The notes under the pieces were generated by a model. It was not told the DNA's origin, ran no database searches, and was given only the letters and a program-made list of their open reading frames with translations. Below, piece after piece: positions 39,505 to 51,397 of a stretch of DNA of 64,000 nucleotides; position 1 is the first letter of the stretch, and each line of letters begins with the position of its first letter. This DNA comes from Rhododendron vialii (taxonomy: Eukaryota; Streptophyta; Magnoliopsida; Ericales; Ericaceae), in NCBI RefSeq assembly GCF_030253575.1, contig NC_080558.1, positions 34,913,611 through 34,977,610 of the forward strand, given 5' to 3'. A program made the translations under genes and the position numbers.

Positions 39505-42017
39505 TCCACTCAAACAGTGTCATCTAGAGGGAAAAAAATGGCAAATGCAACTACGAAAGCTTTTGGAATCCACAGTCCAAAGAGTGTTTCATCCTTACAT
39601 GTGTGGAAGAGTTGGGAGCTGTTGGGTACAAAGAAGGAACCCAACTTACCAAGGCTGGGTGAGGCAATGTTGTAAAAAAAATTAGTGAACAAATGAGAAA
39701 GGATTATGATAAAGCCCAACTGAAGAATCAATGGGGTGTTCTTTAAAAGGAGTGGCAGCTGTGGCAACACTTGGTTTTAGGTGAAAGCGTACTTGGTAAG
39801 GATCCAGACACGAGTGAGTGCTATTACAGCATCAGAGGAGTGGTGGGACCTCAAGCTGATGGTATTCCTTACTCCTAATCTCGTTCAAGCACTTTATTGT
39901 AGTTTCTGAATTTTTTATTCTTTGTAAAAAATACTTGATGTGTCTTCTTAAAATTTCCCTATATCATGATATGTGCAGCGACATCCTGAGTGCATCAAGT
40001 TTAAGGAAAAGGCCTTGCCACTTGAGGAGGAAATGCACATCCTTTTTGGAAGCAACACAGCTACTGGCGAGCATATGCGTACATCTAGTTTAGGAACACT
40101 TCCAACTGCCTTGAAACAACGTACTATAAATATAGAGGTGGAAAACATTGATGCATTGTTGGATGATGATGTTGAGGTTCAAGAGCTGGTGCACCCGATG
40201 CAAGATATGTCCAAAAAGAGGCGTGTTGATGGATCGGCTACGAAGAAAGGCAAAAGGAAAAAGGGTACCATGGGCTCAAGACTTGAAGCTTGTATGCAAC
40301 AAATCTGCGACCCAAATGACAGTGCCAGTTCTCCCTTCGTCCAACGTTCTTTTCATGACCCTGACTTTAGAAACTTTGTCGAGTCATTGTGACCGACCTT
40401 ATCCTGGCCTCTTTTTCATAAATAAATTTGGAGACATTGGCTTGAGAAAGACATAACTATTTTAAAAACACTTATTACAAAAACGTAATTAAGTTTTATT
40501 ACAAAACCCAAGTCTTCTTAAAAGAGAACATCTTTACAATATCTACACAAAAGTACAACAAGCATGTCCCAGGGCAGCAGTAACTCCATCTCTATTCTTC
40601 ATTATCTATGAAAAATATTAATTTTCATAAGCTGAATGCTCATGTGAGATACAAATACTAAAGTTGCAAGTTTTTACCACGGAAACAATTTAAAACATAA
40701 TTGCTGACATAATCTGAAATAATAATCTTATGATGTTCATCCAACAGCTTAATCTTTCTGTAGGGGAGCGACCCCTCTTGCGGTGTGAAATGATCAAGTC
40801 ACTGGCCACTAGGGCCCTATTCTTTCCATCCATATAACTCCCTTCTATGTTATGGTATCTTTTTAAGCGTCCCCCAAACTCGGGACAACTGTTTTGATGC
40901 ATTAATAGGCATCTCCTTTGTCTAACCGCTTTCATTTTCTTTAAAACTTTATACCGTCATCATCTTTGTCTGACGTGCTTCTAATCTTTAATATGAAAAT
41001 TTTATCATATCTATTTCCATGGCATATCTTAAAATAATAATCTTTTCTCAACATAAAATCATTTTACTTTTATAAAGAAAAATCATGTAACTAAAGTATA
41101 AGTATCTCACCTTGGAACTTTGTGAGTGTAGTGAAGACTTAACTTGTACCCTTGCTAAACTCCGGATGACATAGTGGTAGCTCCACACCGGAAAAGTGAT
41201 ACACGGCTTGATTATTTCCTTCCTTTTCTTTTGGCGGCATTAACAATACTGGACTTCTAATTACCTAGTACTAACAGTAGCATTATCCTTTCCTTGGGCC
41301 GTACGTGATGCTATCAACATAGCGTGTTCCTTTCTTTTGCCGTACAAGTAGTTTTGGTTCCTGATTCCATTTTTGGCCAAGTACTAAAAATAGGAGACTC
41401 CTATTTATAGAGTTTTCTAATTTTCCTAAGCTTGACACCTAATCCACCAAGTGTCACTACAAGTGTGATGTGTCATTCTCTCAGGTAAGTGTAAGCCAAG
41501 CTGTGAGAATGATTTGGCTAAGCTATAGGCTAATGTAACAGATTCTAGTTTTTCCTATTTTTTCCTTTTAATTCCTAGAGAATAGTAGAAGCTACGTACC
41601 TAAAGGAAAAACATTTGTATTTCAACCTTATTTTTTGTTGCTTGTTTATTGCAAGAAAACTGCTTCCAATTTTCATTTCAAAAATAAAACTAAATAATTT
41701 AATATGCCGATCCCAACGTTGCCTTTATATTAAACCGAACTGCGTACGTATTTTGGGTCGGGTGTTACAGTTCTGCTCCTGACCTTCCCACTATAAAAGA
41801 ATGGAGCGAAAAGCTATCGAAACTCCCTGAGTTTGACACAGATCCAACCTTGTAGGCAAAAGCCCATAACCTTTTCAGAGATGCAAGGATGCAAACTCTT
41901 TTCATGACTTGCCCGGATGAAATTAGGAGGTACCACTTCATAACCCAAGAATTGCAAACGGTGGAAACGGTTGAGTTGCAAAAAATGGGTGGTGGCAATT
42001 GGTTCAACAATCGGTAA
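39505..42017 (+). pseudogene. Harbinger Myb/SANT-like DNA-binding protein, interrupted
   Basis: The family pattern is recognisable in pieces: HVWKSWELLGTKK, (frame change) GTQLTKAG-stop-GNVV, EKDYDKAQLKNQWGVL, stop, KEWQLWQHLVLGESVLGKDP and ASEEWWDLKLM. After an intron (acceptor before 39979) comes RHPECIKFKEKALPLEEEMH, then LFGSNTATGEHM and a nuclear-localisation-like KKRRVDGSATKKGKRKK. The frame stops at 40390, exactly where the 1.4-kb LTR-like insertion begins. It resumes at 41770 with APDLPTIKEWSEKLSKLPEF and DEIRRYHFITQEL to about 42017. This protein normally helps the Harbinger nuclease bind the transposon ends. Here it has stops (for example TGA at 39660) and frameshifts. Confidence 0.8.
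40388..41769 (+). mobile_element. LTR-like insertion (probable solo LTR, 1.4 kb)
   Basis: It starts TGTGACCGACC and ends GGGTCGGGTGTTACA, so TG...CA with similar inverted ends. A TATA-like tatttatagag at about 41402 and an aataaa at about 41685 sit where an LTR promoter and poly-A signal would be expected in plus orientation. The flanking 5-mers GTCAT and GTTCT match only partly. The insertion separates two parts of the Myb/SANT-like protein (FVES / SAPDLPTIKEW). Confidence 0.6.
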
Positions 42018-42520
42018 GTTTGTGGGACGTGACCAGATCATGGCTTGCCCGCTTTGATGAACTCGGTATTAGACTTGAGTGTTTGAATAAATCCTGTAAT
42101 ATTTCTAAACAGTGTGCTTTTCCATTAGGATGATTTTAAGTTGTGTGCTTTTCGATGACACTTGTATGGGGGTGTTTGAAATACTTCTTTCTGTATTTAT
42201 GGAGTTTGATTTCCATTAGTCGTTATGTTTTATGGAGTTTAATTTGTCTTGACTGGAATGGCTAGTTATGTTTTTAGGCATTTGTCTTGATTGGAATGGC
42301 TGTCTTTTGTTGAAAAATCAGAACTATCCTTCACGATTTTTGCTTTGCTGGTAGGGATTTATGATCCTTGAGGATGGCTTTGTAATTGATTCTGGACTTC
42401 AAATGTAGGTTTTACCATTCCCAGATTTTCTGTAATTGGAGTTAAAAAAACACAGCTTTTCTATTCTTTGGCTCTATCTATTTGATATTTGGCTCAGGGG
42501 GAGGCCAATAATGCATACAC

Positions 42521-42850
42521 GAGAAGTAAAGTTTCTGGAAAAGGTCACTAATGCATCAACCTGCTCCAAATGTGAATAGTGATCTTTACTTCCCAATAAA
42601 AATTGGTGGTGGCAATAGTTTTGCAGGCATGATAAGTAAAGTTTCTGGAAAAGGACAATAATGCATCAACCAATTCCAAATGTGAATAGTGATCTTTACT
42701 TCCCAATAAAATCTGGTGGTGGCAATAATTTTGCAGGCATGATAAGTAAAATTTCTAGAAAAGGACAATAATGCATCAACCAATTCCAAATGTGAATAGT
42801 GATCTTTACTTCCCAATAAAATCTGGTGGTGGCAATAGTTTTGCAAGTTT
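42521..42850. repeat. Three tandem copies of a 110-bp unit
   Basis: The copies at 42521, 42631 and 42741 have an exact period of 110. Each contains aagtaaagtttctggaaaag, gaatagtgatctttacttcc and ggtggtggcaatagttttgc. Copies 2 and 3 are almost identical. They lie between the two genes of the Harbinger element, close upstream of its transposase. Each copy also has an internal inverted pair (gaagtaaag / ctttacttc). Confidence 0.92.
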
Positions 42851-42939
42851 GTCGGCAAGTTGGCAAGCGATTTTTGTTTTGTTGAACAAATAATTACCAA
42901 TAGAGTATAAAAGTTGCAATACACTTGGGCGATTTTTGT

Positions 42940-44580
42940 AGAACATGAAACACAGTCGCACTTGCAAGTTCTAGTTCCCATTAATAAAAACCACCCTTCT
43001 TCTACCACTGTGCATGTAGTTATCCCTACAAGTCCAATGAACACTTACGAAAATCCGAATGATTATGACCATAATATTTACGATGAAGAAAGCTGGTACA
43101 ATGACAATCCGTATGGTGGAGATCTGTATGATGGAGATTCATACGATGGAGATCAATACTTTACCAGGGAAGGGTTGAGTGATCCTAGGCCTCGTCATCG
43201 GTCAAATGCAAGTAGGAGAAAAGTTACCATTGGGATATATAACATCCACCATGATACGTACATGTGCAAGGAACCGTGTCGTACCTCCGCCTTAACTGGT
43301 CAAGCTTAGATCACTGAGTTGGAGGAGGAAAACCCAAAGCGTATGTATCAATCGTTTCGTATGAGCAACATGAATTTTTTTCACTTGTTTACCAGCTCTA
43401 GAATAATTATGGGTTACAAGTATCCTAGCGAATCTCAGTTGCTGAGCAAGTAGTTCTATTTCTCTAGATTGTGGGCCAACGAGTTAATAATAGAAATGCC
43501 CAATAACATTTTCAACATTTGGAGGAGACTATATCAAGGCAGTTCCTTAATGTGTTTAAGTCCCTTAATGCCATGGCTATCGATTGGGTTAAACCATGGC
43601 CTCAACAAGGAGTGCATAGGAAAATAGCTGAGAACACAAGTTATTATCCACATTTCAGGGTATTTTGTTTAATTTGTAATTGATTTCCCAATTTATGAGT
43701 ACCCGATCAATTCGTTTTATACACGTTCAACTTTTGTCAGTACGAAATTTTAACCAATTAATTTTGTATGTAGGATTGAATTGGGACTATACATGGAACT
43801 CACGTAAAAGTTCACCCACCTAGGGGCGAGCCCATACAGAAATGGATTCGTTGTAAAGGGTATCCAACACAAAACATTATGGCCGTATGAGACTTTGATT
43901 TGTGCTTCACTTTTGCCTTATCGGGATGGGAATTAAGGAAGTGCGCACGACACAAGAATTTTTTATGATTGCATAAGGAATCCTGTGTTAAATTTTCCAA
44001 AACCACAAGGAGGTTAGTCCTGCGATTTCTCCATCCTACATACCTTAACTTGTTTTACACCCTAATTGTACTGAAATTTTAGATCTAATGAAGTGCACAA
44101 TGACTACAGGTGAATTTTATTTGGTAGATGCCGGGTACCCAAACACTCATGGTTATCTAGCACCATACAAAAGTTATTGATATCACCCTCCTGAATGGCG
44201 TGACGGAAGCGCACCAAGGACTAACTATGAAAAATTTAACAAACTACACTCATCTCTTCGGTGCACCATTGAAAGGACATTGGGAGTTTAGAAAGCTTGT
44301 TGGCCCATGGTTTGTGACACCCGTTGGCTTCACAATGACAACACAAAAATCTCTTGTAACCGCAATTATGGCGATTCATAATTTTATAAGAAGGAACAAC
44401 TTCCCTGACATTCTTTTTGGTTTCTATGATAAGAGACCAAATTTCTTGCCTTCAGATCATGGAGTAGAAACTATGGTGCCTAACGGCAACCATGGAAGTA
44501 GGGTACAATGTGATGATCGTCACATGGACACTATAAGGGCATCTATTCGAGATTTCATTACGGAAAATAATATACGTTAG
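42940..44580 (+). pseudogene. PIF/Harbinger transposase (DDE_Tnp_4 / ALP1-like nuclease), degenerate
   Basis: The N-terminal part is Asp/Tyr-rich (NPYGGDLYDGDSYDGDQYF), followed by a predicted basic segment and then broken helices to 43660. The catalytic part reads IGTIHGTHVKVHPPRGEP, KGYPTQNIMAV-stop-DFDLCF and TFALSGWELRKCARHKNFL. After an intron-like gap come GEFYLVDAGYPNTHGYLAPY, YHPPEWRDGSAPRTNYEKF, NKLHSSLRCTIERTLGV and a C-terminal VTAIMAIHNFIRRNNF. In the family the first catalytic residue is the Asp of AIDGTH, here His (TIHGTH). Together with at least three stops, this rules out an active nuclease. Confidence 0.85.
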
Positions 44581-47369
44581 GTCACCTCGTCGCTTTAGAG
44601 TTTGGACTTGAATGAGAATTAGCTGTGGACCGTGTGTTGAAATTTGTTGTATCATAATTTTCCAAAATTTAGTTGTGTAATGTTGGACTTGTGTGTTTGT
44701 TTGTTTTTTTTTTTGAAAAGATAGTACTTTAATTTTTTGCAAATATTAAGGGTTTGTGTTTCTTTTATTGTTCTTTATATTATGAGGTATGTGTTTGGCG
44801 TTAAATTAAAGTGGTGGAATTTCTTATTTCAAATATTACTTGTAATATGGTCTTATTATTTAAATTCTAAAATACCAAATAAAAAATATCGAATGTCATA
44901 ACTGAACATAAATTGTGGACAGAATTGGAAGGGAATGAGAGAGCTTTCAAATTCTTCCTTACACCTGATCACATATGAAAATGATAAAAATTAAACATTT
45001 TTACATATTTTAACACAATAATAAAGGCCAAAGGTAAAAGGAAATAAATATTTGTACACCTTTTAAAACAATAAGAAAGGCCAAGGGCAACTTGGTAAAA
45101 AACCAATCCATAATTTAATTTCATCATTCATCTACCAAATACTACTACTGTTCCAAAATACATTATGCACATATCTCCCAAACACTCCTTCATTCTCCAA
45201 AACACATTCTGACCATAATCCAAAAAGCCAAAAAGCTAAAAATGAAAAACCAAAAAGTAGGCTCCCAAACACCCCCTTAGAGAGGAATTGATGTGTGCCA
45301 ACTTTGTGAAAGATGTATTTTGGGTGGAAATGTCATCGACATAAAGAAGTTTGATGGTTACATTAATTCGAAGACAACTTTGAAATAATTTGTAGAGCAA
45401 TATAAGAATGCATTGGCAAATAGGTGGATAATGAAAAGAATGAAGATACGAAAAGTTCGCAATCTTACATCCCATGCATAATTGAAGATGAGTTGGCGAA
45501 GCAATTTCAAAATGCTTACACGAACGTGAAGGTGAAAGAGTTTCAAAGTGAATTTGTTGGGAAACTTAATTGTTCTTTGCATGAAACAAAAGCAAGTGAT
45601 GTTTGATCTAAGTATGAGGTGAAAGAGTGGGTTACATTCGAAGAAGAGAAAAGAAGAAAACGTGTGTCATTTACTGTCAATTTTAATGGTGAGACTAATG
45701 AAGCCAATTGTAATTGTCGAATGTTTGAGTTTAGAGGAATGGTGTGCAGAAGATGGAGAAAATGGTCCACACTAAAGTTCGAATCAACTACGATAACTCG
45801 TCAACAACAATTGAAGCATGTCGGCATGATAACATATGCAATCTGTTTAATGAGGTTGCCAATTTGGCGAAAGATAGTCAAGAGAAGTATGATAAGGTGA
45901 AGACACGGTTACTTGAGCTAAAAGGAGAGTTGATTGAATCTTCGATTGTTTATGAAAGTAATATGACTTCTGGTACTCCTATTAATTTTTATTCAATTCG
46001 AGATGGAGTTCTACCTTCTAAAGAGATCACGAACGTACTTGACCCGGTACATCTTCGTCGAAAAGGGAGACAGCCAATCAAAAGGAAGCAAGGCTTTGTT
46101 GAAAAAATGGTTAAGAAGAAAATAAAAACACAAAAGAAAACATTGTCCAAGGAAAAAGCCAAGGTATAAGTTAATGTAAAATTTGAAATTTTTTGTATTG
46201 CTAATTTCATGTTTCATATTGAACTTTTTATATTTATATTCCATGTAAATTATGTTGTAGGAGGTTGGGACACAAGAGAGATTAGGACACAATAATTTTC
46301 AATTTCAGGAGGTTGGGACACAAGAGAATGTGGTAAATGTTAATGTAAGGTTTTTTTTTTTTTGTATAATTAATGTGTTCATGTTTCATATTAAACTTTT
46401 TATGTTTTTGTTTCATGTTAAACTATTTTTTATTGGTGGGCAGAGTTACCCAAGCTACATGGGGCAGTTAATGTGGCCAAATATGATATCCCATAATATG
46501 CGACCAAATATGGCACAAGGCGAAAGTATTCTCCCATTTTTTCTAAGTTTATGCCCAACCGAAACAAGTTTGAAACAATTTATAAATAATTTTCCAAGTT
46601 CACAAACCAACATTGCTAAGTTTTACCAGTACTTATGTTCGGGAAGGAGGACATTCAAGTTTTTTGCGAGATCAAGGTCAAGGTTGGGGAGGAGCACAAC
46701 CAAGTTTTATGGAAATTCAAGGGCAGGGTTGGGGAGGAGCACAACAAAGTTTACAGAAAATGATGAATATAATGGATAACAATGAAAAGTAGAAGACTTG
46801 CTTATTGATATAGAGAGTTTCATGTATTTTGTTAGAAACTAATTTGTGGTAATTCTCTCATTCATGTTTTGTGGTAAAGTGAAAATTAGATGCTACTTTG
46901 CATAAATTTTTTTGGACAACAAAGTACAAATTTCACACCCTCATGAGGTGTTTCTATCATTTTTTTTTTAATGAAAAAGGTGTCGTGTTTAATGTTGGTA
47001 ACAGTTCTGTATGCATTTCAATTTTGAGATTTTGGAAATTAAATTTTCTATCATTTCAGTTTTTGAGTTTCAATGTTGGTAACACTTACTTTATGATTAG
47101 GTGTTGAAAATTGATTTTCTGGAATGTCCTTATGTCGTGTCCGTTTCCGTGTCAGACATGACTCCGTGTCCTAGTTTTTAAAAAATAATGTTGAAAATAA
47201 CCCTCATTATTTTTGTTTGCAGCAATTACTAAATTAAATTCAGTTTTTGTTAAGTTAAGACCACTTTAGTTCTTGTTAAGACTAATTGTTGTTTGCAGCA
47301 TCAAGGAGCAACCTTAAGGAAGCAATGTTATAGCTTGCGGACACAAGGTAGTTTCTTGAATAATTTGAG

Positions 47370-47965
47370 CAGCACCTCCCATGTTTTTGGTCCTTACCCG
47401 ACGTCTCGTGTCTCATTCAGTACAACAAGAGTAACAACATATTATGCAGAAGCCCACGCCAGACATTTCTCATCCAAATTACCATTCACAAAGCCAAAGT
47501 CATAAAATCGTAAGCCAAAGTCATAATATCATCAAGCACATTCAAGTTTAAAGTTTTCAAACAAAAAAGAAAACCAAGCATTGTCTTCAGAAAACCACAA
47601 AAGCAACAAAAAAATCTTGAAATCATGAAATTTGATTCAGTTGGTTGTTGCTGCTATGTGACACTCCTATCATGGATTTGTACTTCTTTGATGATACGCA
47701 TTCTACTTTTGTTCATAAAACTACAACATTTTAGTTTTGTTGATGATAGGTTATTATTTTTGTTTAATGAAAATGGACATAGCTAGACTTGGTAGAATGT
47801 AAAAACAAATCCCAAAGATAGGTTCTGGAAAAATTTTAGCAGAATCTCCCCTGTTTTTGGTCCTAGATTGACGTCACGCGTCTTAGTCAATACTGCAAGA
47901 ACAACATCAGGTTATGCACAAGCCTACGCCGAGCAATTCTCATTCTAAATCATCATTCACAAGCC
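47370..47965. repeat. Imperfect direct repeat in the 3' part of the FAR1-type MULE
   Basis: The segment at about 47370-47500 (cccatgtttttggtccttac, gacgtctcgtgtctcattca, gcacaagcc-like) recurs at about 47840-47965 (cccctgtttttggtcctaga, gacgtcacgcgtcttagtca). The copies are about 75% alike. No protein is recognised. Confidence 0.6.
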
Positions 47966-49404
47966 AAGTTATCCATTGCCAAATATTTAACTCCCAATTT
48001 ATACACGCAAATTTGAAAGCAACAACACAAGAATTCCAACATCATAGATGCCGCAACCGTTTTCATAACAAATGTTCATTCCATTCATTCATAAACTAGT
48101 ACAAAAACAACTAGCAAATCTTCATTCCATTCAGTGCTACCTCCGTACTTCACTACTATTATTGACTCTAGTTCATACTTCACAATCTACAAAGTAACAC
48201 ATCAGGTTTCGCTTCCTTATTGTTCACGGTTTCGCAAACTTTCGCAAGATGCGTTCGCTTCTGGAGAAAATGTACCCCAACGCTATACTATGCCATTCAT
48301 CCTCTGGTGGATTCCAAGCAAACTCGATATCTCTGGTTTTCAAAAACTTATCCTACTCAATTAAGTTCTCCTCTTCCTAAAGCATATTTGAGTGACTTTG
48401 GATCACAACTTTTATCGGCAATGGCAATCAAAAGTGGAGACCAAAAAAAGAGGCAGAAAGACGCAACTACAGTTTACCACAGTGACGCTGCTCCACTCAG
48501 TTATTGTAGTAGTTAAAGTATAACAAATGAAAAGCACCCACTTGCACCATAATTAATTACAATATGAGGATATGACTACATAGCATTTTTTGGTACACAA
48601 CTACTGAGTACTAAGTAAACGTAATACAAGTATAAATAACCAAAATGAGCAAAGAAATACCATATTGAGGATTCTTATGGTTTTCAATGCGATCGTCTGA
48701 GTCTTTCCTGCTGAGTAAGGGAAGTATGGGACTCTTCGATACGTCAGGTGAGCAAAGAAATACCATATTGGGAGGCACTTGAGGCAGCATACTACGATGT
48801 CGTAACCTTAATACAAAATTTAAGCGCCTAAATCAGATATGAAGATCCAGTGAAAGGAAACAAAAATAGATACGAAGGTTGCAGTGACAGAAAACATTAT
48901 TGCTAGTTGCTACAAAGGACTGGACAGATTCAACAGAAAACATTGACAAAGGACTGGAGAGGACCAGTTGAGTATCCATATTGGTACAAATGAGCTTATT
49001 GAGTGCAACTTGGCCAGAAACAAACACAATCATTTTTTGAGTGCATTTTTTTATCCTACTGAACACCAAAATGAGCTTCATGGATTGCAGGGTCATTTGG
49101 TGATATTATTGCCACCTGCTAGCATAAATATAGAAGTAAGCTACGAAAGGTATAAAGAACTGGTTTTTGGGTAACTACATTTATAGCTAGCCCCAATTTT
49201 TTAAGAAAATATCCTAATTTGTAGAAAAAGCCCCAATATTTGGGTTGCGAGGCAGGCGAGGAGGAGGGTGTTGGGGATGCCGTTGCAACCTTCGCCGGAA
49301 TAGTACCAGAGAGTTATCATCTGAGATTGAGGGATTCGTCGCATGGCGATGAGTTTGCTGACATCCTCCTCCTCTACTCTTTCTCTCTGTTTTGGTTTCG
49401 CGCG
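47966..49404. other. 3' non-coding part of the FAR1-type MULE
   Basis: Between the direct repeat and the right terminal inverted repeat I find short open frames (for example 48134-48516 and 48968-49174) but no recognisable protein, so this is probably untranslated or degenerate element sequence. Confidence 0.5.
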
Positions 49405-49530
49405 AGAGATGATGTGTATGCTTTTGGGCCGATTCAAAAAATTTAGTAATTTGTTTTTTTGGCTTAAAGCTGACATGGGGCCCAGTCCACGTCAGCGTCA
49501 TGGGTTGGTTTCCTGGTATCTAGACTTGCT

Positions 49531-50740
49531 TTCTCTCTCTCTCATAAAAAAATGTATATTCTTTTTTATAAATGCTCCTACACAAATGTAGATAATTAAA
49601 AAATAATGGACAATTTTTTTTACCAAATGCCCAATTCATTAGTGAATCTTGGTTTAGTAAAAATCAACATTTTGACAAATTGCTAACATAAACTAGAAAC
49701 AAATTACAATTCAACTGAGTCATAAACTAGAAATAAATTATAATTCAAATTGCATACAAGGTTTTTTTCTGATTGGCATTGGAGAAGAAAAAGGTTTCTA
49801 TGATCATGACCTTTGAATTTGAATTTTTCCCTTTCTATTGGCCAAATGCATGCTTCAATTGATATGTAAATAAATAAGACGATTTTAAGAAGGCAAACCA
49901 CTGACTGCGAGATAATTGAAAAGTACATTTATACTACTTTATAATTTTGGCCTTAGTCTTTTAGGTAATAACAAAAGTGCCATCAAATAGTTGGCGGGTT
50001 CTTTTCCCTTTTAACCCTTTCAGCTCCTTTTTATCATGCCATTCCCTTTTTATCAGGAGTATATTTTAGAGTTCTTCCTCTCAAACGTTCAAAACCTGAT
50101 CTTCTTGACTCACCTTAACTTGGTTAAATGTCTTATGCTTTCTCAAAATTGACAAAAAAAAAAAAAAATGGAAGGCAAAAAGATAATATACTAAATTTTA
50201 AATTTGATTATTTTGCTCTGCCAATTACTCTTTACTTTGAACCCTAAAATAAAAAATTGAAAAGAGCTTAGATAATGGAAGAAGCATTATGAAGGGGCTT
50301 CCGTGTATTTTGAACAAAATCTGTAACGCTTTTCTTCTGAGATAGCCTCCCTTTTTCTCGAGGGAGTTCAAGCAAATTCTTTGGGATCAAAAAATGCACT
50401 AAATATTTGTAATTTTAATGTATAATTTGATTTTTCTTCAATATTGGTGACACTGAGTCATTTATATGTAGCAAAAATAATAGAAAATTCAATTAAATTT
50501 GTTTGGTGCCCAATAAATAACCATGATGATTGATGATTTTGTGAGACCCATTTCGGGCTCCAAAAAGAATAATTCAAATTGCAAGTTATTCTTAAAATTA
50601 TTTTTTATAGGTTTTTGTCAAAAATTATCTTAATCCGATATTCATAAGTGTTTTATTTGGGTTTTGTGCAAAAATGGCGAGAGAGAGAAGGGGAACCTAG
50701 ATACCAATTAGAGAGAGAAAGAAACGCTGAAATGGTAAGT
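49531..50740. other. AT-rich intergenic stretch, no feature recognised
   Basis: The stretch has many A/T runs (poly-A at about 50154-50168). No coding remnants or inverted repeats were recognised. Confidence 0.5.
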
Positions 50741-51085
50741 TAAGGAGACACCAAAAAAAAATACCTAAAAAACACCCAAATCTCAATCTCATAGTTTTCG
50801 ATCAAATTTTTATGATCCGAACCGCTCAATGTGTGCAGAATGTGATTTTAAGGGTGCCCGCGTGAAATTAGCAAAAAAAATGACCGGAAAAGGCTTGATT
50901 TGAGCAGTTTTTATTTGAACCATTCAATAAAAAACTGTTCGGATCAAGCCATTCCCGGTCTTTTTTTTTGCTGATTTCTCACGGGTACCCTTAAAATCAC
51001 GTTTTGATCACATTAAGCGGCTCGGATCATCAAAATTTGATCCGAAACTATGAGGTGTTTTTTTTTGTGTCTCCGAAACCGCTCC
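50741..51085. mobile_element. Palindromic MITE, second copy of the 17643-17990 family
   Basis: The left end is TAAGGAGACACC and the right end GTGTCTCCGAAACCGCTCC. Arms share aatctcaatctcatagtttt, gatccgaaccgctcaatgtg and gattttaagggtgcccgcgt with their inverted counterparts. The central loop region reads aaaaaactgttcggatcaag. The family motifs and their order are the same as in the CPOX intron copy. Confidence 0.78.
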
Positions 51086-51397
51086 AATATATATATATAT
51101 GTGTGTGTGTGTGTAAAATTGTAAACTTACTCTTACCATGTCTTTTTTGAATAGTTTATGGGCATGCCATGGAAGTGGTGATTTGTGAACTGTACACCAT
51201 GTATTGGTAATTTGATCTAGTCAATGCCACCTATAGGTAACTTTCCCAAAAAGCTACACTGTGTTATTGTTGGTCTTATTGAAAAGTGTGCTCAATAAAA
51301 AAAAACTACTCGTACATCTTGATTAGACTTGGCTATTTTGCAATGAGCATCTCTCCAGCCACATGAGATGTGTCAATTGGTGAATGGTTTCCTTTTT

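Larger units (their letters stand above)
37632..45276 (+). mobile_element. PIF/Harbinger transposon (7.6 kb) inside the FAR1-type MULE
   Basis: The ends are TGGGGTGTTGGCAAGG and, in reverse, GGGGGTGTTTGGGAGCC, the usual plant PIF/Harbinger terminus. They are flanked by TTA on both sides (37629-37631 and 45277-45279), the expected 3-bp duplication. The element carries both standard genes in the same direction, Myb/SANT-like first and DDE nuclease second, both degenerate. It interrupts the FAR1 reading frame after NEWLHGLY. Confidence 0.9.
36217..46790 (+). pseudogene. FAR1/FRS-like MULE transposase, split by a Harbinger insertion
   Basis: The part before the insertion (36217-37631) gives an acidic N-terminus, the FAR1 domain (KVGMMFDAPNEAYLYYSKYA, CPAHLNFALYLNGKW, VVLEHNHEYNPEKS) and the DDE domain. 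First Asp: VSFDTTYLVSKYDIPFA. Second Asp: AIITDQCMALKNAIEEVFP, then HRWCIWHI. After the insertion (45277 on) come FVKDVFWVEMSST, FDGYINSKTTLK, IPCIIEDELAKQFQNAYTNV, a SWIM start NCNCRMFEFRGMVC and the tail VRINYDNSSTTIEACR. The tail ends near 46790 with two copies of QGQGWGGAQ. The residues normally between TTQRS and FDGY, which include the catalytic Glu, are deleted, as is the second half of the SWIM finger. Several frameshifts and TAA stops (45342, 45386) confirm inactivity. Confidence 0.88.
35072..49530 (+). mobile_element. FAR1-type Mutator-like element (14.5 kb including nested insertions)
   Basis: The left terminus (aataagtctaggtgctaag, aaaccaacccatg, gacgtggattgggccccacg, tcagctttaag, gaatcggccca; 35072-35200) is mirrored at 49405-49530 in reverse order and complement. 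These are terminal inverted repeats of roughly 120 bp at about 80% identity. Between them lies a FAR1/FHY3-like transposase pseudogene, itself split by the PIF/Harbinger element at 37632-45276. Without that insertion the element is about 6.8 kb, a normal size for this class. The exact ends are blurred by the CT repeat. Confidence 0.8.

Noticed and set aside
40690-40935. Minus-strand 81-codon frame with basic residues
   Set aside because: It lies within the LTR-like insertion. I looked for reverse transcriptase, integrase or Myb motifs and found none.
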